From: Sorangium cellulosum
GTDB taxonomy: Bacteria; Myxococcota_A; Polyangia; Polyangiales; Polyangiaceae
Length of the DNA: 64,000 bases
Direction: 5' to 3'
Assembly: GCF_004135735.1 (NCBI RefSeq)
Contig: NZ_CP012670.1
Coordinates: 6,712,501-6,776,500 of the forward strand
How positions within the stretch are numbered: the first letter of the stretch is position 1; each line of letters begins with the position of its first letter. Below the pieces are notes generated by a model, which was not told where the DNA came from, did no database searches, and saw only the letters and a program-made list of their open reading frames with translations. Positions 61,459 through 64,000 of the stretch are shown piece by piece. Position numbers and translations under genes: made by a program.

Positions 61459-62364
61459 TCAAGGCCCGGGGCGGCGGCGCTGAGCGCGAAAGGCCCGGGG
61501 GGTCATCCCTTGGGCGCGCCGGAAGGTGCGAATGAAATGGGTGACGTCGGCGTAGCCAACCTGGTCTGCGATGCTCTCGATGCTCGCGTCCGTCTCCAGG
61601 AGCCGCCGCCGGGCCTCGGCCATGCGATGCTCGCGCAGCCAGTCCCCCACCGTCAGCCCTGTCTCCCGGCGGATGGCGTTGGCCAGGTGCGAAGGCGTGC
61701 GCCCGACCGCCGACGCGACGTCCTGAAGCGAGAGGGGCTCCAGACAGTGCGCCTCGATGAACCTGAGCGCATCTTGCACGAGCCCGCTGAGCATGGGCGA
61801 CGCCAGAGGCGCGTGCTCCGAAAGCTCGCGGATGAGCTCCGTGATCAGGAGGGTAAACAATGCGAGCGCGGCGTTGTCCGCGCCCCACTGGGCCTCTCGC
61901 AGCTCGGTATCCATCTCGGCCACCAGGCGCTCGATTCGCTGCCGCCGGGGCTCTCCGGGTCGCAGCCGGAGCAGTCCCCGGAGAAAGAGGCTGCGCACCG
62001 GCGCGTCCTTCGCGTCGCCTCGGATTCGTGGTCGTCCCGGCAGGCGCTCCGGAGTGCTCAGCAGCGTCGGATCGAAGCCCACGATCCACCCCTCCAGGTC
62101 GCCGACATCGAGGGGCTGATGCTCCACGCCCGCGGGGATGAGGTGGATATCCCCGGCATGAAGATGGACCTGCTCCAGATGACGGCCTCGCCCCCTTCCC
62201 GCCGTCAGCACGAAAACCATGAAGAAGGTCGAGACGAGCGGCCCGGGCGCCAGCGTGGGCCGCCTTTGTCGTGGGACGCGAACGACACACAAGGGCAAGC
62301 CCCTGGCGCCGAACCCGTCCAGCGTGAGAACGCGGGGAGGGGGGTGCTGAGGCGTGCGACGCAT
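61459..62364 (-). CDS. AraC-family transcriptional regulator
   Basis: This is a 301-aa protein. The N-terminal ~120 residues form a cupin-like sensor (FVLTAGRGRGRHLEQVHLHA, GDIHLIPAGVEHQPLDVGDL). The C-terminus has two HTH units (LQDVASAVGRTPSHLANAIR, IADQVGYADVTHFIRTFRRA) ending MTPRAFRAQRR. The ATG at 62364 is preferred; one at 62382 is possible. Cupin-AraC regulators sense small molecules and often activate a nearby enzyme gene, here the FAD monooxygenase. Confidence 0.92.
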   Translation of the reverse strand: MRRTPQHPPPRVLTLDGFGARGLPLCVVRVPRQRRPTLAPGPLVSTFFMVFVLTAGRGRGRHLEQVHLHAGDIHLIPAGVEHQPLDVGDLEGWIVGFDPTLLSTPERLPGRPRIRGDAKDAPVRSLFLRGLLRLRPGEPRRQRIERLVAEMDTELREAQWGADNAALALFTLLITELIRELSEHAPLASPMLSGLVQDALRFIEAHCLEPLSLQDVASAVGRTPSHLANAIRRETGLTVGDWLREHRMAEARRRLLETDASIESIADQVGYADVTHFIRTFRRAQGMTPRAFRAQRRRPGP

Positions 62365-62432
62365 AGCCTGCATGCATAGCATGATCCGGGATGCGACGCC
62401 TGCGCGTGCTCGGCATGGCCTGAGCGTCAGTA

Positions 62433-62587
62433 AGAGCGCCGAACAAAACCGGACCGAGCCAGGCGGCCGAGGGGGGGTGCAGCGCTAGGCGCGACGAGGA
62501 GCCCTACTGAAGTAGGGCGACGAGGAGCAACGACGCGATGCGCCCGCCCTCGGCCGCCTGGCGACGGGAGGTTTTGAGAGGCGCTCT
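62433..62587. repeat. Long imperfect hairpin with a perfect inner stem
   Basis: Nested arms pair in order: agagcgcc (62433-62440) with ggcgctct (62580-62587), aaaacc (62445-62450) with ggtttt (62570-62575), and gccaggcggccgaggg (62458-62473) with ccctcggccgcctggc (62547-62562). Inside is gccctac-tgaa-gtagggc (62501-62518), flanked by two copies of gcgacgaggagc. It lies upstream of the AraC gene. It could be a MITE-like element or a structured RNA. Confidence 0.7.
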
Positions 62588-63009
62588 AAGCCGATGCGAG
62601 CGCTGCTCGGCGCAAGTCAGTACGTTTGGCCCCGCAGGCTGTGGAGCGAAAGCGGCCCCCTCGATGCATGGATAAGTCGCTGCTACAGCGGCGCTTTTCC
62701 AGCAGGGATGCGGATCGCGTAAGGCTCTATGGGATGCTCACGCCGGAGAGAACGCGCAAGGGAAGGGGAGGACAGGGACGGCGAACGAGACAGAGGAAGA
62801 GCTCCGCATGGCGGTGGCACGGAAGAAGTGACTGCGAGGCCTACGTGCCGTCCTAGCAGATAGCGCGGCCGCGGCGTCGAGGTCCTCAAGCACGAACTCG
62901 GGGGCGGCCGCGGCGCCGAGGAGGACGCCGGCGAGCTCGGGGGTCGGCGAATCCATGGCCGGGCGCGGAGCGGCCGCGAAGGTCGAGGGCCACATCGGGC
63001 GCTGACGAC

Positions 63010-63265
63010 TGGACACTTGTAGATGCCCTCGGTAATCCGCGGGAATTCGGTGAGTTTCACTGGTAAAGTCCGTATCTGACGCCGGTCCGTTTTCCCGGTG
63101 AAGAGACCGCTCAATGCTTCTTGGTGCGGCGTTGCTTGGCTCGGATGGCGCTCGGCTCCTTGGCCTCTTGAGCCGGTAGCTCTCGGCCTCGATCTCGATC
63201 GCCCCGGCGCGGTGCACGAGCCGGTCGACGAGCGTCGAGCGTGACGACGGGCAGGGGGTCGCCAG
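63010..63265 (-). mobile_element. IS21-family istB relic (3' end of element)
   Basis: On the minus strand three frames together read as the C-terminus of IstB, the ATPase helper of IS21 transposition: GDPLPVVT, then STLVDRLVHRAGAIEIEAES-YR, then EAKEPSAIRAKQRRTKKH and a stop. The pieces lie in different frames, so at least two small indels are present. No IstA or other part of the element remains. The sequence just beyond (to ~63010) is probably the terminal region of the element. Confidence 0.65.
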
Positions 63266-63709
63266 CGCTGCCTGCTCAACGGCCGCCGAGGGCACCGCCG
63301 GAAGCGTCTCCGAATCGTCCGGCGGACCAGAGATCGCGGGGTCAGCGTCCATGATCGGCAGCTTGACGCCGGCCTCGCCCCCCTCGAACGCCGCGCAAAC
63401 CCCCGCCCGATCCCATCATCCTGCTCCCTCACCCCGCGCGGCGAACCCCTTCTCCCGGCGCCTACCGGATCGACGCAGAACCAGGGTCGGCCCAGGCGGC
63501 GCGGGACACGCGCCGAGGGCGCGCGGGCGTGCGCCGAGGGTGGACGGTTTCACGCCCCGCCGCGCCGGACCGGGTTAACATGCGCCCGTCATGCCTTGCG
63601 CCCCCGTCCGCCATTGCTGGTCCGCGCGCCGCGCCGGCCTCGCGGACCGCGCCGGCCTCGCCGGCGAGGCGGCGCGCCGCGCGGCCCGATCCGGGGGTGA
63701 GCTCCGCCG

Positions 63710-64000
63710 ATGACCCGGGTCAACGTGGAGGGGCCGCGGCCCGACGCGCTGATAGGCCACGTCCTGCGCGGCAAATGGCGCCTCGATCACCTGCTCGGCG
63801 CCGGCGGAATGGCGGCGGTCTACGCGGGCACGCACCGCAACGGGATGCGCGGCGCGGTGAAGATCCTCCGCCGCGAGCTGTCGGAGAACGAGGAGGCGCG
63901 CTCGCGGTTCCTGCGCGAGGGCTACGTCGCCAACCGGGTGGATCACCCGGGCATCGTCCGGGTGCTCGACGACGACGTGACCGAGGACGGCGCGGTGTTC
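63710..64000 (+). CDS. Ser/Thr protein kinase, N-terminal part (runs off window)
   Basis: The first 97 residues are present. The ATG at 63710 follows a GGGGGTGAGC stretch. The kinase N-lobe is clear: DALIGHVLRGKWRLDHLLGA, GGMAAVYAGTHRNGMRG and AVKILRRELSENEEARSRFL, then VDHPGIVRVLDDDV. The Gly loop is GAGGMAAV, with Ala in place of the usual third Gly, as in many bacterial kinases. The rest of the gene lies beyond the window. Confidence 0.92.
   Translation, partial: MTRVNVEGPRPDALIGHVLRGKWRLDHLLGAGGMAAVYAGTHRNGMRGAVKILRRELSENEEARSRFLREGYVANRVDHPGIVRVLDDDVTEDGAVF

Larger units (their letters stand above)
62365..63709. other. Long region without an intact gene
   Basis: This region of ~1.3 kb contains the long hairpin at 62433-62587 and the IS21 istB relic at about 63010-63265. 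The rest, 62600-62990 and 63270-63700, holds no gene that I can support. The minus-strand open frames across 62683-63432 run through the transposon relic and are not a real gene. Confidence 0.5.

Noticed and set aside
62676-62698. Stem gtcgctg-cta-cagcggc followed by tttt, like an intrinsic terminator
   Set aside because: No plus-strand gene ends upstream of it, so a terminator role is unsupported.
62683-63432. A 249-codon minus-strand frame (and a 204-codon one) over the IS relic
   Set aside because: They cross the out-of-frame istB pieces and change character; they are not conserved-looking proteins.

Overview
The window is very GC-rich DNA with strong G/C bias at third codon positions. 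It carries at least 15 probable lipoproteins, many with Gly-rich or Cys-rich stretches behind the lipobox, and three Ser/Thr protein kinases of the eukaryotic-like type. It also has MopE-like and 'CGDG...EQCDD...GDGC' cysteine motifs, GTG starts and many ATGA/GTGA gene overlaps. Together these point to a myxobacterium, most likely of the order Polyangiales (Sorangium/Polyangium-like). This is inferred from gene style; no rRNA, tRNA or CRISPR was seen.

Layout. 0-2 kb: an AT-richer islet with two unrecognised exported proteins, then a degenerate lipoprotein/AraC-relic locus. 2-8 kb: a CPA2 cation/proton antiporter and an operon of outer-membrane-type protein, calcineurin-like phosphoesterase lipoprotein and TAXI binding protein. 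8-16 kb: Uma2 nuclease, an ABC-2 exporter pair, a Ser/Thr kinase with a disturbed Ala/Pro-rich tail, a TPR/PEGA-like protein and a MopE-like/propeller lipoprotein. 16-24 kb: a Cys-rich lipoprotein, an orphan sugar-type binding protein and a complete urtABCDE urea ABC transporter. 24-30 kb: a TIGR02147/DUF4423-type regulator and lipoproteins separated by a family of long hairpin elements, then a hibernation factor fused to a cold-shock domain. 30-41 kb: a Ser/Thr kinase with a repeat-filled activation segment, protoporphyrinogen oxidase-like protein, membrane HTH-like protein, Ppx/GppA, small proteins, GNAT acetyltransferase and ABC-F protein.

42-44 kb is a rearrangement scar in which an AraC gene and an M19 dipeptidase gene both lack their 5' parts. 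44-49 kb: cytochrome P460, a Tam-like methyltransferase, a divergent ICMT/TetR pair and a large lipoprotein. 49-52.3 kb: a tightly coupled three-gene operon (beta-sandwich protein, radical SAM/SPASM, FGE-like protein), divergent from a cytochrome P450. 53-57.7 kb: an EEP-family lipoprotein, a kelch lipoprotein and a LysR regulator. 57.8-59.6 kb: a second AT-richer islet of unrecognised exported proteins. 60-62.4 kb: FAD monooxygenase and AraC regulator. 62.4-63.7 kb: a 155-nt hairpin and an IS21 istB relic. The window ends inside a third Ser/Thr kinase.

Most notable: (i) three long hairpins at 24174-24297, 26225-26348 and 29022-29123. The first two share the same geometry (33-bp perfect arms, 58-nt centre) and differ by compensatory base changes, which suggests a structured RNA or mobile hairpin family. 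(ii) The GTGA-coupled radical SAM/FGE-like/beta-sandwich operon, which looks like an undescribed protein- or peptide-modification system.
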